From Pieris napi (taxonomy: Eukaryota; Arthropoda; Insecta; Lepidoptera; Pieridae): a stretch of DNA of 64,000 nt. Positions 63,712 to 64,000 of this stretch are shown in pieces (position 1 is the first letter of the stretch; every line of letters begins with the position of its first letter). The notes under the pieces are model-generated. The model did no database searches. It had not been told where the DNA came from and saw only the letters and a list, made by a program, of their open reading frames with translations. The DNA lies in contig NC_062254.1 in NCBI RefSeq assembly GCF_905475465.1, positions 1,570,001-1,634,000 of the forward strand. The letters run 5' to 3'. Position numbers and translations under genes: made by a program.

Positions 63712-64000
63712 TTTTTTTAATTTTTCCTTATTAAATCAAGTCAAAATATGTAGCGTTAAATGTACCCTAAACTTTTAGCCAGCTTCTTTGTATTTGATAC
63801 GCACATGTGCGTTAAACATACACTCATATATCACGAAATAGGGAGGGTCGGTTTGACATACGTGTCGAAAAGTGATATTTTGTGTCATTATCGACACAAT
63901 GATGTATTTAAATACAGGGACGAACTAGAATACTTTACAAAAGTATTTCAAATAAAATAAACCTTATATATTATTTTGTATTGCATCACAATTCATGAAT
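63712..64000. other. Unassigned terminal stretch
   Basis: A 66-codon plus-strand frame at 63760-63960 has no recognisable motif. The window ends in AT-rich DNA. Confidence 0.3.

Overview
This 64 kb window reads as AT-rich eukaryotic nuclear DNA, almost certainly from a moth or butterfly (Lepidoptera). No multi-exon host gene, rRNA gene or functional tRNA gene could be recognised. The lepidopteran call rests on the repeats: many copies of a tRNA-derived SINE (head near 'gttggcctagtggcttcagc', B box 'ggttcgatcccc'), 3' tails of LINEs in the lepidopteran style ('gccggccttttaagaattgg', 'LWNQLP' motif), non-autonomous Helitrons with TC...CTAG ends, and RTE-type LINE tails ending in GATGAT repeats. 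These assignments come from memory of the families; no database search was possible.

Layout. 0-4 kb: two PIF/Harbinger-type DNA transposon relics. The first (94-762) keeps a MADF-domain fragment. The second (about 1857-4061) keeps a Myb/SANT-like gene and an oppositely oriented DDE transposase fragment. 4-20 kb: Helitrons, MITEs, a mariner transposase relic at 9769-10080 and scattered LINE/SINE pieces. 21.5-23.5 kb: a 1.94 kb element with nearly identical 0.5 kb inverted repeats and a decayed gene that keeps a good intron. 24-41 kb: SINEs, LINE tails, RTE tails arranged tail to tail, and several members of a repeat family with shared ends but different interiors. 41.8-43.2 kb: a 1.43 kb almost perfect palindrome flanked by TA. 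44-54 kb: more SINE, LINE, Helitron and mariner relics.

The only long intact coding sequence is a minus-strand non-LTR retrotransposon at about 54.08-58.4 kb. ORF1 (241 aa, coiled coil plus L1-ORF1-like RNA-binding region) and ORF2 (940 aa, AP endonuclease plus reverse transcriptase) lie in the same frame. They are separated by one UAG followed by 47 open codons. Next to it lie a solitary arm of the palindrome family (58421-59044) and a hAT-type MITE with an 8 bp target duplication (59068-59362). The last 5 kb are mostly unassigned, with a perfect hairpin at 61239-61284 and a SINE carrying a 64 bp hairpin insertion.

How the parts work together: the window is a mobile-element graveyard with a few young insertions. 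The full LINE supplies the endonuclease and reverse transcriptase type of machinery that SINEs depend on in general, though nothing here shows which LINE mobilises the SINEs. The MITEs and Helitrons carry no enzymes and would depend on copies elsewhere. I found no defence, metabolic or developmental gene system. Small host exons inside the unassigned stretches cannot be excluded by eye.
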